Positions 1 through 11,747 of a stretch of 64,000 nt of DNA are shown one piece after another. The notes under the pieces were generated by a model. It saw nothing but the letters and a program-made list of their open reading frames with translations. It was not told the DNA's origin and ran no database searches. The stretch's first letter is position 1. The number at the start of each line of letters is the position of its first letter. The translations under genes and the position numbers were made by a program. This DNA comes from Acanthaster planci (Eukaryota > Echinodermata > Asteroidea > Valvatida > Acanthasteridae), in contig NW_019091362.1 in NCBI RefSeq assembly GCF_001949145.1, positions 5,833,904 through 5,897,903 on the forward strand, given 5' to 3'.

Positions 1-668
1 TTCTAACACCGGAGTTTTTGCGGTGTGCGAAGTACACAATCACAGCTGTTTGGTTGTATTTTAGATTTCAAAATCCCAGCATTGTAATTAAAAGGTCAGC
101 TTTCTTACAACGAATCAAGGCTGCCCTTTGCGATACATAGATTTTATAGCTATTATAAATATTAGAGCTTTCCATCTGAAACGTCAACATTGCGTTGACC
201 ATGAACTTAAATTCTGCACCGCACGTTCTGGTTTCTTCCACGGAGGTGTGCCAAAGACAAGGATCATTATAATTATGCTTCACTTGGACGCCAGCTGCTT
301 TTGGATCCAAAATTTTCAACCCCAGGCTGCAATTAAGGGCGATCGCAGACTCCGCGTACAGCTTCGGCGTCCTCATGGCATTTGTTGACCCTCAAACATC
401 ATGCAGAGAAGATCATGATGCCCTAAGCCGTTACGGTTATGTAAATTCTAATAATCTTAGCACGATAAAACAGATCATCGAGGTCCTAGTGAAAGGCGTT
501 TAGACGAAGCGAATTGCCACGTTAGCCCTCCAGGCCTTCCTCTTTCTAAGCTGCCATTTCATAATTCCCCGGGGGAACGGCCAGGTTCTTCTCAATGCAT
601 CCAGAGTGCAGTACTTAACCCTGCCGAGACAAATTTCCCATGGCCCAAGCAATCTTTTGATTTCACAC

Positions 669-674
669 TTTATT
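669..674 (-). terminator. Polyadenylation signal of the 0.7-9.5 kb minus-strand gene
   Basis: On the minus strand this is a canonical AATAAA hexamer. It lies 40 nt beyond the stop codon of the candidate terminal exon at 714-839, so the strand, position and spacing all fit a 3' end. Cleavage would be expected near 640-655. The hexamer also occurs by chance in AT-rich DNA, so its value comes from its agreement with the exon model. Confidence 0.45.
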
Positions 675-713
675 TAAATCGGTCCTGCACAGGCCAATAA
701 TCCAGCCTAGGTT

Positions 714-839
714 TCAGTCTGTGAAGTTTATCAAGAAAGTAATAGTGTGATGGCGCTGGTTGAAACTAGTCCGTTGAAAACCCCAGAGGGGCCTGGGGCT
801 GATAATGGAGCTAACTTGTGAGGGCTGTAGTCCGTGCAT
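714..839 (-). CDS. Candidate terminal exon (exon 5) of an unidentified minus-strand gene
   Basis: Read on the minus strand, an acceptor ending CACAG is followed in phase 0 by 41 codons and a TGA. The peptide begins MHGLQPSQVSS and ends FLINFTD. The phase matches the preceding exon (1331-1403), which ends on a codon boundary, and an AATAAA follows 40 nt after the stop. Codons show an RNY texture. The polypyrimidine tract is weak because a CGCA microsatellite lies just upstream. The plus strand also has an open frame here (VSVCEVYQESNS...), which I judged less likely because it has no matching neighbours. No domain is recognised. Confidence 0.42.
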   Translation of the reverse strand: MHGLQPSQVSSIISPRPLWGFQRTSFNQRHHTITFLINFTD

Positions 840-856
840 CTGTGGTGTACACTTCT

Positions 857-872
857 CGCACGCACGCACGCA
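857..872. repeat. (CGCA)4 microsatellite
   Basis: Four tandem CGCA units. They sit directly upstream (in minus-strand sense) of the proposed terminal-exon acceptor and replace the usual pyrimidine tract there. Confidence 0.8.
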
Positions 873-1330
873 TTATGGAGCTTGGTGCGCGCAGCACGTA
901 CTGAGCGATGATGCACAGAAAGCAAGGAAGACAATGTACAGTACGTGTAGATTTACATTTCAGCTTTGAAACACGGACTCACTGGTCGTATCACGCATGC
1001 CTGTCTGCCGGTAATTAGGTCCAAGTAGTTAGCAATTAATTCGAAATAAGTTGTCTGAACGGGGACTAAAGAAAGGAACCAAAATTCTGCATTTCAGAGT
1101 AGTATGGTGAAGGGGTCTTTATACATTTGAAGACTATGGTTTTCCCAACAACTGGTGGAACCTATCCACTCCTTACGTCAACCTGTCACAATAGTAAAAA
1201 AAAATCTTAGAACAGCCACAGCTCTCTATACAGAGAGAGTAGCGCCAACTTTACACTTTGGATTACAATAAATGTTCATTGTGAGCGCAGGACAGCATGC
1301 AGCTATTGTGTGCTAACCGTCCATACTTAC

Positions 1331-1403
1331 TGACGCATAATCCCCCATTTTGGTACCAACAAGTATTGAGACACTCATGTCGCAATTCTCTCTATCAACA
1401 GCT
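1331..1403 (-). CDS. Candidate internal exon 4 of the minus-strand gene
   Basis: The donor is strong (TCA|GTAAGTATGG on the minus strand), and the acceptor is GTCCACAG|AGCTG. One base completes the codon left by the previous exon (GG+A gives Gly). Then 24 codons follow without a stop, including MSVSILVGTKMGDYAS, ending exactly on a codon boundary. The open frame continues upstream to a TAG, so an acceptor at 1414 is also possible, but only the 1403 boundary fits the phase of exon 3. The short hydrophobic/acidic mix does not identify a family. Confidence 0.5.
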
Positions 1404-3990
1404 CTGTGGACAGCCTAACCGTCTTTCTTTTATTCCTTGGGCGCTATAACAGTAAATTGTAACCGCTGACCCTTTGCACCAACGCTACGGCTTGGTAATT
1501 TGAAAAACAAATCATTTTTTCTCCTATGTTTATATTCGGGTTGAGAATGATATTCATTATTGTCAGCGTAGGAAATATAGTTTCGGTGTACAAACAAACT
1601 GTTTTATCGTCCAGCAAGTGCGCATAATGCACAATTAATATAAACCGTGGGTAGTTTTCACATATAGCAACATAAAAAAATGGGAAATATCAAACATGAG
1701 GATCTAATTATATGGAGTTTGACAACCTCCTCCACAGAATAGAACAACAAGCATCGCTTTCATGATCTACGGCAGAAAACAGTATTTTGAAACAACATAT
1801 GGACTAAACCAACCATCTTTGTGTAAATACATGTACTTGTTTTGCTTGGATAAAACCACACCGCAAGGCACACCATTCCCAACAAGCCTTCACAGTCAGT
1901 GTCTTGTAGTCATCAGATGACATCAACTTGTCGTCTTCGTTTCCCTTCATTGGGTAAATTTCCGTATGACTATTGGTAATGGGCAATTTTCAGCGAGAAC
2001 GAAATGGTAAATGGCATTTTACTCCATTCCTGTACAAAAACATATGGTCGCCGGAGCGCAGGATAATTCAAGCTTAGCTAATGTTACGATAACTCGTGTT
2101 TGTTTTCCTAACGGATTATGCATGCATCTTTTCCTACCATGTTTGTTTGCATTCCCCGTCGTTTTCTCTCAGTTTCCTCTCTCACCAAGCTTTTCTCTTT
2201 TCGCAGTTTCGTATCTTTTTTCCTCTGCAAATTATCCTCTACGGTCTGTAGCTTTCACCGTCCATTAAAATCAAATCCTATGAAAGTTTTTTCATCTCAT
2301 TAAACAGTTGTGTTCTCTGCTTTGGCGCAAAAGCTTTAAATCTTCGACTGCACGAGAGAGCGTTTGTGAACGCAATTATGAGATTAAATATGCAAGACAG
2401 TATCAATCCTACCAGCATGAATTGCTGTTGATCTGAAACAAAATGTGGGTACAATGAAAACTGACAAAAGCTGTATTCTGACCTCAGGAATAAAAAATGA
2501 GTCGACATTTTTGGCAAAAACTTGTAAAAAATACATTATAAATAATTTTGTGTAAACACAAGTGGTTCGAATTTCCCCACAGACAACATAACCCCAAATA
2601 CCAAATCCCAGCAAATTGCCTACACAAATTACTTGTTAATCCAAATATAAGTTAACCTTTTTTGCATGATTGTCCCCAATGATTTGCTGAATATACTTCA
2701 CCGAAGAGTGAACATATCATTACAAACGAGCCAAAACCAAAATCCAATAGCAAAGCAAAATCTTTAAGTCACACAAATTAGATTTACCCTACGATTCTGA
2801 AAGGGCGTATTTAGCAGGTCATTTTATGAAACTGTAACTGCATAATTCTCTGCTCTTCGTCATAACGTAGGACTCTCTTCACATTCCCTGCAGCCTTGGA
2901 GGACTGCAAAATATAAGCCGCATTGTGAACGCATCCCGAAACAGACAAAAAATGGAGGTAAATCGATGGCGACAGACGACAAACGAGACCTCATGACAAA
3001 TCCCGGGATAGGATGAGGGGCGCAGATAGGCCGGTCAGCTTTTCTCTTTCAAGTCAATATTTGAGGAGCGTGTACGAATTTCTGCACGGATCAAGGGATT
3101 TCGGCACATCCCCACTCTTAAGGTCCTCATGCCTGGAGCTCCCTCTAAAGGATATGTTTTAACCAAGTTCAGTTTGATTAAAGGCGTTCATCGTGCAGGG
3201 AGAAATTCGATTTCAGGTGAAACCCACTACCATTGTCAACGATTTCCGCCTGTCTTTACCATGTTTGTACACCGTAAAGAATCGAAAAGGGATAAGAAAC
3301 TTGAGATTAATGAGAATTTACAGACGGCAGGCGAGCGTATAAGTGTCTGCAGAAATACACAACCCCCACGAGCCCAGCTTGGCGTTTTGTGCAACACATG
3401 TGACACCTTCAGTGATAACAAAATACTCTGAAATTTTGCCATATAGCTATGGGAGAAACAGTTTTTCACCGCCACACTGCATTAAACCTTTGAAAATTAC
3501 AAACGGCCAACGGTTTATAAGTGCAGACTCTCTGCCTTAAAAGAATAATAGCCCGACAGATACTCATGTGGATAAATTTGGGTTTTGAAAATGCAAGGTT
3601 GGAATTATGCATATCTCGATGTTTATGTACGACCCCGTCAGTTCTGCAGCCAGCTCCTTCCACAGTACACACTGGGAAGTCTATATTATAGTTGGTAATC
3701 ATGGCCGCGATACTGCGGTAATGTACAGGCTAAATGCAGTCGTTACTGAACCCTGGAGGTTCCGTGAGCGGAATCATCTTCCCTGTATCTTAGTTACGGC
3801 ACCGTTGTCGCAGCACGGTTTCATCTTGTCGTGCCAAGCCTTCATGGGCTTTTTTATTGATGTGCTTTGGTAATTTTGACACAGATCAAATTGTTCCCAT
3901 GAAATATCCACTTTTCGGGGCAGGCCTTTGACGGACAAAATTTGTCCTTTCCTACTGACGCTGTACAATGAAAAGTGCTGCAATGCAAGC

Positions 3991-4020
3991 AGTGACAGTG
4001 ACAGTGACAGTGACAGTGAC
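3991..4020. repeat. (AGTGAC)5 hexanucleotide microsatellite
   Basis: Five perfect AGTGAC units in a row. Translated on the minus strand they produce a spurious Ser-Leu run in an open frame of 111 codons, which should not be read as a gene. Confidence 0.9.
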
Positions 4021-4096
4021 TGGTCATGACAACAGAAACCGTTTGTCAATTGGCTATTTAAAATTTGCTCTGTGGTAGTAAATGTACGCAACTTAC

Positions 4097-4157
4097 CCCA
4101 CACTTGCATAATCTAGCAAGAATACATTCATGCCTGCCTCAATACACTGTAGGCCCC
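4097..4157 (-). CDS. Candidate internal exon 3 of the minus-strand gene
   Basis: The acceptor has an excellent pyrimidine tract (GGCTTTTTTGGGTAG on the minus strand) and the donor is GGG|GTAAGTTG. The 61-bp exon carries two bases, 19 codons (GLQCIEAGMNVFLLDYASV) and two bases. Its first two bases complete CGG (Arg) with the C left by exon 2, and its last two complete GGA (Gly) with exon 4. The codons are RNY-like. The peptide is moderately hydrophobic and no family is recognised. Confidence 0.55.
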
Positions 4158-4901
4158 CTACCCAAAAAAGCCAAGTTGTTAATAATGAAACCTTTCTTGA
4201 GAAAAGCAGACCCTCCCCGCACTGCCAAATAAAAATTGCATCATTTTGACAGGATATATGTAAGATCATTGTGGGGTGCCGTAACTGCATTCAGACCTCA
4301 TGTCCAAGGTCTCAACAAAAGCCCAAACACCGTACTCGTTCAGTTCCCGGCTTGCCTTCACTGCGGTTTTATTCGTAATTTCGTAGGCAGAGCACGTAAT
4401 TAGGATCGGGCGGAGGGTTTCAAATTACCGTCCGGGGCGGGATTATGCAGAGAAAGGCTGCCGCTGAAATCGTTCCGTAAGAATAAGTGTGCATGTACAG
4501 CAATGAAAAAGTAAATCTTTTATCAACATAGAAAAAAGTAGCAATGGAAAGATGCTGTGCGTATTGAATGTAAGTAAAGCACTCTAAAACATGCGTTTGT
4601 CCAACCATGGAGGATGGTTCAACTCTACGACCTTTTCTGACACTGCAGGATTATTTGTTACAGCAGAGACCGTTCATCTGGAATGAGGATGGTTTCTTGC
4701 ATGTTCCCCCCTCGATTGGAGACCTTTTTTTGGGGGGGGGGGTAACTACGGCAGCAAGCAGAAACCGGCCCATCAGAGGTCTATGGAAGTGAACATCTTC
4801 CCATTTGGTTTAAAAATATAGGCATACCCGTATTGTGCCACACAAGCAATTTTCCGTTCTCTGTTGAATATTTATTATTATAAAATTTATTTGTTTTAAT
4901 A

Positions 4902-5068
4902 GGGTCAATTCACAGTAGTGCGCCTCCATGAGCTTGCAACGCCTTCACCAATCACAGTGCGCGAAATCTGTCGACCGTTTCCAAACGCACACTGGGTCGA
5001 AAGATTTCTTGCACTAGGATTGGTCAACCCGTTGCGAACTCTTGGAGGCGCACTACTGTGAATCGCCC
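4902..5068. mobile_element. Foldback MITE-like element, 167 bp
   Basis: The two ends are inverted copies of each other over roughly 75 bp per arm. The left arm begins GGGTCAATTCACAGTAG and the right arm is its near-exact complement ending CTACTGTGAATCGCCC. Only about 18 bp separate the arms, so the whole unit would fold as one long hairpin. It has no coding capacity. It lies in the large intron between exons 2 and 3 of the minus-strand gene. No clear target-site duplication was found. The structure is seen directly; the transposon origin is inferred. Confidence 0.8.
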
Positions 5069-5656
5069 GTATTTCACCATGCATTATTTGTGGAATATGC
5101 CAAAGGTTTATTTATTTTGCTTAAGTTGGATATAACTAAAAAACTAATTATTCTAAATGAGCTTGGTCTCCTTACATGTGATGTATATTCTAGCCACATT
5201 TTAGATTAAATTAGTTTTGAAAATATAACATGAATTATAAAATAAACACTGAAGGCGAAACCCGACCAACTGCACTTTTCACAGTGAATGACATAATTGA
5301 CAATGTGATTATTACCATGGTTGGTTCCTCGTTATATCAATGCATAACTAAATAACCCCGTTGGTGTGTCAAGTACAAACAATAAACGAAATTACGCTGA
5401 TACCACACTTGTATATGTCTAGTGTAATAAATCTCGTCAAGCATGCATGGACAGGACGCATTCAATTAATGAACAGCATGTAACCCCTATGGAGCGTTCT
5501 GTTACGTGGTACTACTGTTAATCAAACGGATTTAGGGAGGGGGTATTTCCAGTGGCTGAATTTACCCCTCTAGTCCGGCTAGTGTAACGTTACTGGATGG
5601 TTACCTAAATTTTATTTCTGGGAAAAAAATTACAAAATACTAAAATCTCCATTTAG

Positions 5657-5847
5657 TGGTTGAGGCCATCCCCTGGTCTCCGGATGTAGTGTCGTCAACA
5701 TTTGAACCGCTCTCCGCCTGCCCTGAAAATCCCGACTCCGCCATAATGATGTTCTTCATAAGCGCCCGACTCCAGTTTCTATTTACAGATCAATTTCGCT
5801 TCGATGCGATGATGAGCAGGTCAGGTATCCAGGCGCCCACTGCATGA
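5657..5847 (+). CDS. Possible terminal exon, unidentified
   Basis: An acceptor-like CTCCATTTAG precedes 63 open codons (VEAIPWSPDVVSSTFEPLSA at the start) ending in TGA. The GC content of the segment is higher than its surroundings. No partner exon was found in phase, and it lies inside an intron of the minus-strand model, so it could be antisense noise. Confidence 0.2.
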
Positions 5848-6831
5848 TTTTGCATGTCTTTTTTTTGGGGGGGGGGGCGGCCTTGCTGGGGGTGCAACAG
5901 CTCCGTCGTAAGCCGCAACGGTTGGTAAAGTTTAACGTGAAGCACTGTCCAGTCCGATTTCACTATACACTTCTATGTTTTGTGACAAAATCGCAGGATT
6001 TTTAAAGAAAACGACCCTTTTGACTTTCGCATAAAATGAAACGGAATTTGCATATTTTGTCTCTGACGTGCACAAAACCAATGAAAAAGAACAACTCATC
6101 GATAATTTTCAAAATTTGAACTGAGAGAAGTGTGTTCAATTGTTTGGATTCCAAAACAGATAAATATCCGTGATTATCATAAGGTAAGAAGGATAAACCT
6201 TATATCGATGGGGTTACTGTATACTGCACCTCAGTAACCATGGATAAGTAGTCATATAATGTCAATAGTATTTCGTTTGAACTTGTCAACAAAAATGGTG
6301 CAGTGCAAGAAGACAAATTGTGGTCACATTTCAGGCGTATAGGCTAAACGAATCCTGTGGTGAAAACAAAACTGAAACTAACGACTGCTTTATCAGGGAG
6401 GGTTTCCCAGCTGAAACTGAATCACGAAAACGGGCAGTTACATATTAGCGGCATTCACCGTCTAGATGACATCTCCGTGGAATTCACAGTCCCGTGCGTT
6501 GCCTGACGGTTGCCTCGCGATGCATGCAATAGGTAAAAAAGAGCTTTCCCAAATTACATCTCACTAATACGAAATTGCTACATCAATCTATTCCTCGACT
6601 TCTTTGCAAACGACAGTGTCTCCTAATGTTGAAACCACGGACGGTATATCAATATGGCATGCCAGTGTAGCTAGGAATGTTTCAATAAAATGTGTCAGCT
6701 ACTACAAACATGCTTTCCAAATATCTAATTATCCTTAATTGCCTTTTGATATCGTTTTAAAGCTGTCCGAGTTTTATTTTCAAGTAGATCATGTGTCTGC
6801 CATGGGTGGATGGCATGTTCTGACTACTTAC

Positions 6832-6906
6832 GAGAGATGTCGCCGTTCTTTGAAGCTGCATTTCCCGCATCATCTTCCGCAAACGACGAGGAAGACGGAT
6901 TAGCAA
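6832..6906 (-). CDS. Candidate internal exon 2 of the minus-strand gene (disordered, Ser/Asp-rich)
   Basis: The acceptor is among the best in the window (CTTATGTGCTTTTTCATGCAG on the minus strand, quoted from its pyrimidine tract on) and the donor is CTCTC|GTAAGTAG. The 75-bp exon gives ANPSSSSFAEDDAGNAASK followed by NGDIS, a low-complexity, probably disordered linker. Its first two bases (TT) complete ATT with the A left by exon 1, and its last base (C) completes CGG with exon 3. The peptide has no catalytic motif. Confidence 0.6.
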
Positions 6907-8577
6907 CTGCATGAAAAAGCACATAAGGAAATAGTTGGAATTTAGTACATTGGTGGCGGAGAACAGGAGGAAAGTACGCTGTGTTCGGTGTGTGTCTCAA
7001 AGTCCCGTCCTTGCGTCTAGGTTCCTTGACCATATTCTTTCTGTTTATTAGATACCTGAAATCTAATATGATATTTGAAATGAGCGATGCCATATCAGCC
7101 GTGACCAGTAACCGGAATTTCAGTGAAATATAAAATGGAGGGCATAGTTTTGTTGGATTCAATATTGATATATACTTCATGGACAAATTAAAATTAGACT
7201 GGGATCTCGTGAAATTTAAAAGAACAGAAAGGAAGATGTGTTTTATATATTAGGCTGTCTCACTCTTGCATTTTCCCCCACGTTCAGTCCTGCACGACCT
7301 GTTACTACCGACGAACGCACATGGTGTGTCGTGCTGCAACTGACACGGTCAATCAATTAATTATTAACTAATTCGCGAGCAGAATGGAAACGGTAATTAT
7401 CTCTTTCTGCTTCATTTAACTGAAGTGATGTTGAAGTTGAGATGACGGCAGAAAGTGAAAAAAAGCTTTCGGGGGAAAGGAGACAACGGTGCAGGCTTCC
7501 CGAATTCACGTGGAAGATTGTTACAGAACATCGGACCCTCATATAAACTCATAAAATGATTATGGCAAGTTTTCTGGGTAGTTTCTCTCTCGAAGATATG
7601 TTAAAAAAAAAATCAGAAAAATGACCCCCTTTAGGGAGTCTTGAAAAACCTCAGACATACGGATTACAACTGACAGCCAATAAACCCCCTGGAGAATTTT
7701 CGACTGCAATGAAGTTCCATTTTGATCGAAACTGAACGAATATTTCATGTGTATTCCACGGGCACTCCATTGGCACCGAATGGAACAAACACGTGCAAAT
7801 ATAGATGCTATGTTAGCCATGCAAAAAACAGGTCCTTGAAACGGTTTAAAATGTTTTCCACCATCTCTGTCTCACTGAGACAATTTATATCAGGCTGTAC
7901 AACGTACACAAAAGCCCGATTTAATCACGTCAATTGCCTTAAAATGCCGAAATTTAGCTGTTTTTTCCTTCCTTTCTTGAAATTAATTATCTATATCATA
8001 CACAGAATGAATAATTGTTTCATTTTGTACAAAATTATATGTTCATGTTCACAGAACGGAAAGAGCATTCCAGGATTTCCATTTCAACAAGAAGCTGTTT
8101 AAAAATAATGTGTATGGCCTCAGAAACTACGTCTGAATCTTTTACGATGTTCCGATCGACTGAAGGTGCCCTGTATTTCGTAAGCTTAAGTAATGGTTTA
8201 GAAAAATAGTACATAATGCAGCTTCTGACACCAGGGTGGAAAACTTGTTTATGCATTAATAAACTTATACTGCCTGGATTGGAGGGGATTTCTATTCCTA
8301 CAAGTGGAATCTATCACACATAGCTGAAGCAGATCCCCTGGTAACATTAAATGGTATAAGTTTGAGTTCAAAGGTCAGCAGGGTCTGACGGTTTTCAACC
8401 TGAGCTTTGGTGCCGGTGATTTGGCACAATCAAAGCTTCACTTTTTCCGCGAGTGCCCAACCGGCCAGAAGTGAATAAAAACAATGAAAACCTCAAGCTA
8501 AATGGAGTGCAGGGACAAACAACACTTATACTAAGTAAGAGGTTTCCACATTTTAAGGGGGACTCTGGAACGCAGCC

Positions 8578-8784
8578 ATGCACGAATCTACCACAGGATC
8601 AGCCGCCCTTTCTCCCGGCCCCTCGACGACGGGCTACAAATTCTTCTGGACGACTGAGACGATCCGCGGCCGTATGAAACAGTTGACAAATTGCTCGGGG
8701 CACGGCTGTTACCACACATCGTCAGCAGATGATTTTAACAAGTGGAGATGCCCAATAATTCACATTCTCCTCTGGAGGAATTAA
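8578..8784 (+). CDS. Weak candidate exon or small open frame
   Basis: Beginning just after an ACGCAG acceptor-like site, 68 codons from an ATG read MHESTTGSAALSPGPSTTGY onward, with GC-rich third positions in the first half, ending in TAA. No donor or phase partner was found. The frame lies inside the intron between exons 1 and 2 of the minus-strand model. Confidence 0.2.
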   Translation: MHESTTGSAALSPGPSTTGYKFFWTTETIRGRMKQLTNCSGHGCYHTSSADDFNKWRCPIIHILLWRN

Positions 8785-9364
8785 AATTCCGATCCTGCTA
8801 TTGAGCTGCACTACGCCAAGATTTATATCGGGAGCATTAAACCTAATGCTAAAATAATCACCAACAATGCCGATATCAACCCAACATCCACGCCAACAGG
8901 TGTTCAAAATTATATGCGTGGCTACAGTAATCCATTATTTATTTCAGACGGCAAAATATTTAATCAGATGTACACAGTATAAACATTTCTAATTGTTTTG
9001 TATACCGACACTATTTTAACCATTCCACAGTTTTTCCCAAAGAGCTCTACCTAAATTTATTACAGTTTTGACATAAACGAATAACGATAAAATTCCGGAA
9101 ATGAATGCTGTGTATAAACCACAGTGAAACATTAAAATGCTAATGTTCATAATCCAGGCAGCGTCCCTACACTCTCATTCCAGATTTGACTGGCTTATGT
9201 ACGCAATATGCAAAAGCAACACTGAAACTGGCTAGGTGTGAACCCAAATAAACGCCAGCCGTATCGACGCCGTGCTTTGAGGTGCTTACTTCCCAAATTG
9301 GTTACATGCCAAACTGATTGCCATAGTACAAGAAGGTGATGAAAAACTGCTGGGAATTTCTCAC

Positions 9365-9509
9365 TTGGAATCTTCGATGAGGACCGACAGCTAGATGCGG
9401 ACCGTGAGCTGGAAGACGAAGACCCCCGTCTGCCCTGGGGAGCTCTTCCGGGCAAGCGCCCCTGTTTGATCATCCGCTGTAGCTGACGTGGGTACATCCC
9501 GCCTACTCC
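9365..9509 (-). CDS. Candidate exon 1 (first seen) of the minus-strand gene: basic, Ser-rich
   Basis: The acceptor GAGCCTTGCAG and the donor CCAA|GTGAGAAA bound 48 codons plus one base. The exon begins GVGGMYPRQLQRMIKQG, then a basic stretch (GRLPGRAPQGRR), then a run of six Ser and an Arg/Ser-rich segment with one Cys. The leftover A completes ATT with exon 2. The Met at codon 5 could be the true start, in which case the acceptor marks a 5'-UTR junction and the protein would be about 155 residues. The plus strand reads a superficially peptide-precursor-like frame here, which I rejected. Confidence 0.5.
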
Positions 9510-9919
9510 CTGCAAGGCTCTGTGGACAGATCTCCTAAAATTTCCACGGGTTCTCCGTTGTCAACAGTTCCCAGTTCTTAGTATCTGCTGGCGTGATAGG
9601 GTGCTGTTGTACCTCGACAATCAGCTCTTGTCAGCAGTACGCAATTCCGAGCAGACCCCGTCGACGTCCCGCGTACCACACAATACATGTACAGTGTACG
9701 TGTACAAACCGCAACGTGCGTCCACGCATTGCCGACAGTTTCAGCGGCAGAACACGATGTCAACATGTAATCCCGCCGAAACGAGCCACACTGGAGAGGA
9801 AAAAACCGGTATCGTCTGCAGCTCTACCCACAATGCCAAGGGGGAAATTGCACTGAATATGGCCCGCATTTGTGCGACTATTTTCATTTCCCTTGGCATT
9901 TTCTCGACAGGGTGATTTT

Positions 9920-11010
9920 GAGGGTACAGTTCGTGTGCACGATATCTGTGTGTTAATTTAAAGGCATACTGGAGGCCGCGTTGACTACTCTTGTTGAGGC
10001 CTAATTAATATTTTTGGCTTTGTTTTAAGCCACCATCGACTCGATGAACATTATTACTCAGTGTCCAATAAATCTGTCAAATCCTACCAAAAAATCCAGT
10101 AATTTTAATTGAAAAACAACAGTGTCTTAATGTTAACATAAACATTGAACACAGTACACAGTATTGATATAAGCCAGACTTTGCACACCGCTGACGTCAT
10201 TATTTGCTAGATTGCAGACCAAATATAAATCTTCAAAAAAGGGCTCAAATGAAGTATGTGATTTATCAGTGAAAGGCCTCCCACCACTTTAAACGGCATG
10301 GTTCCTTCTGAAAGATGTACGTCTGTAATGTCATATAAGAAAAAGAAACATTGTGTAAATCACCGATACAGTTCAAGTAACAACCGTTGAACGATAATTT
10401 CACGTCAAGTCTTTAACAAAAATCATTAAATTTTCAAGCACTCTCCCACGCTAACGTACACGATCATCTATCAAATGCATATCACTGCAAGAGATTTCAA
10501 CCAATATCATAACCTACACACACAAAAATAAAGTGCGACCCCCCAAAAATTGGTGATATATTTCACAAACTGCAAATGCTTGCTTTTTTATATTGGTTTA
10601 CTGGTTTTTATTGTTCTCGACTGCCTGCAATAGCTTCCGTGGGATGCAGATGCAAAGCCTGAAAAACAGTGTACCATAATCAGGAGAGCCAGGGATCTTT
10701 CAGTTCGAAAAATATAAACTATGCGTATGAATAAGTATGTAAAGCATTTGCCCTTACAGGCAGGCTGGGAGTCTTTGAAACGCTCGTTAAGAATCGTCCC
10801 CTCATCTCAAAATAGCTTCCATCAGCGCCTATAAGCACGGTATCTTGGCAACCACTATAATTACAACCAGCAACTCGGGACGGATGGATGCGATTTCATC
10901 TGACTCCAAAATGCGTGCAGCTTCACCTCTACCACAGCTGATTCTTTAATTTCACAAAAAGGGTCCATCGGCTGGGGCTACCTTCCGAAAGCACTCTCGC
11001 CTCAGCCCTC
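9920..11010. other. Non-coding stretch, no gene seen
   Basis: AT-rich sequence with no convincing exon on either strand. A perfect CRE octamer TGACGTCA occurs at 10192-10199 but without other promoter elements close by. The stretch is probably intergenic or the 5' flank or first intron of the minus-strand gene. Confidence 0.4.
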
Positions 11011-11012
11011 AC

Positions 11013-11041
11013 CGAAAAGTTGACTTCCAATTTGGACTATT
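11013..11041 (-). CDS. Possible 29-bp microexon
   Basis: On the minus strand a very good acceptor (TACTTTGTTTCCCATTTGCC then AG) and a donor TTCG|GTGAGGGC enclose only 29 bp. Two of the three frames are open. Neither leaves a phase that joins directly to the 9365-9509 exon, so another exon would have to lie between them. The splice sites are strong but the case is unproven. Confidence 0.25.
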
Positions 11042-11137
11042 CTGGCAAATGGGAAACAAAGTAAGTCTTTATGCATTCCCCCAAAAGTGTTTGAAAAATA
11101 CTTTCCATAATGAGGTTTTTGTATTATTTTTGTTTCC

Positions 11138-11181
11138 TTTGTTTGTTTGTTTGTTTGTTTGTTTGTTTGTTTGTTTGTTTG
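11138..11181. repeat. (TTTG)n microsatellite
   Basis: About eleven uninterrupted GTTT/TTTG units followed by T-rich sequence. Confidence 0.95.
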
Positions 11182-11747
11182 GTTTATTTTAAGTTTTGTT
11201 TCTCCCCCAGTTTTATTCTTATTTTGGTGCGAGGTTTGATTCTTGGTTTATTCTTATTTTTTGGATTAGGTTAGTTTGGTCATGTGCGCCTGGGTCTGTA
11301 GAATAAGTTTACACTGACTATAAATTGTCCACATGATGCACTATTTTTGGTCATTTCAAACCGTTCTAATGATCTGACTTCCAAGGGTTCTGTAACGGCT
11401 CTTTATGCCCTTTGTTACGCATGGGATATTCCTGTGAATAATCGTCACGTTCGATTGGTTCTTGAGGCCAAATTACTGCAGTCCCCTCGAGTTATAAAGC
11501 CCTTAAAATGTTTTATTGCCTCTTCTAAGCCATCATGTCATCGTTCAGCTTGTTTAAGTGGCAAATTTGAGCAACTTTTGGGTGACCTAAATATGTTAAT
11601 GATTACAAATGGTCATGAAACAATCCTGGACAAAGGACATGTGTCTCTTGGGAAGCAACAGTTATCAAACTGCACGACATAGCCACAGCCCGAGTCTTTT
11701 CCAACCACAGGCTGGGATAACTGGGCAACCGTCACGGCACAACAAAT

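Noticed and set aside
3774-4109. 111-codon minus-strand frame with a Ser-Leu run.
   Set aside because: The run is the (AGTGAC)5 microsatellite read through, and the frame crosses the donor of the supported 4097-4157 exon.
4733-4742. Poly-G runs (also near 5867, 36191, 37909, 46537) as possible G-quadruplex sites.
   Set aside because: They are single uninterrupted homopolymers, not four separate G-tracts, and are common noise in this kind of genome.
6160-6183. A 24-bp plus-strand microexon (AAAACAG|...CATAAG|GTAAGAAGG).
   Set aside because: Good donor but poor acceptor, no phase partner, and it lies in an intron of the minus-strand gene.
9375-9475. Plus-strand frame that resembles a neuropeptide precursor (acidic stretch, GKR cleavage-like site, then PCLIIRCS and a stop).
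   Set aside because: It has no start, no signal peptide and stops just upstream, and the minus strand has an exon here with splice sites and phase agreement with four other exons.
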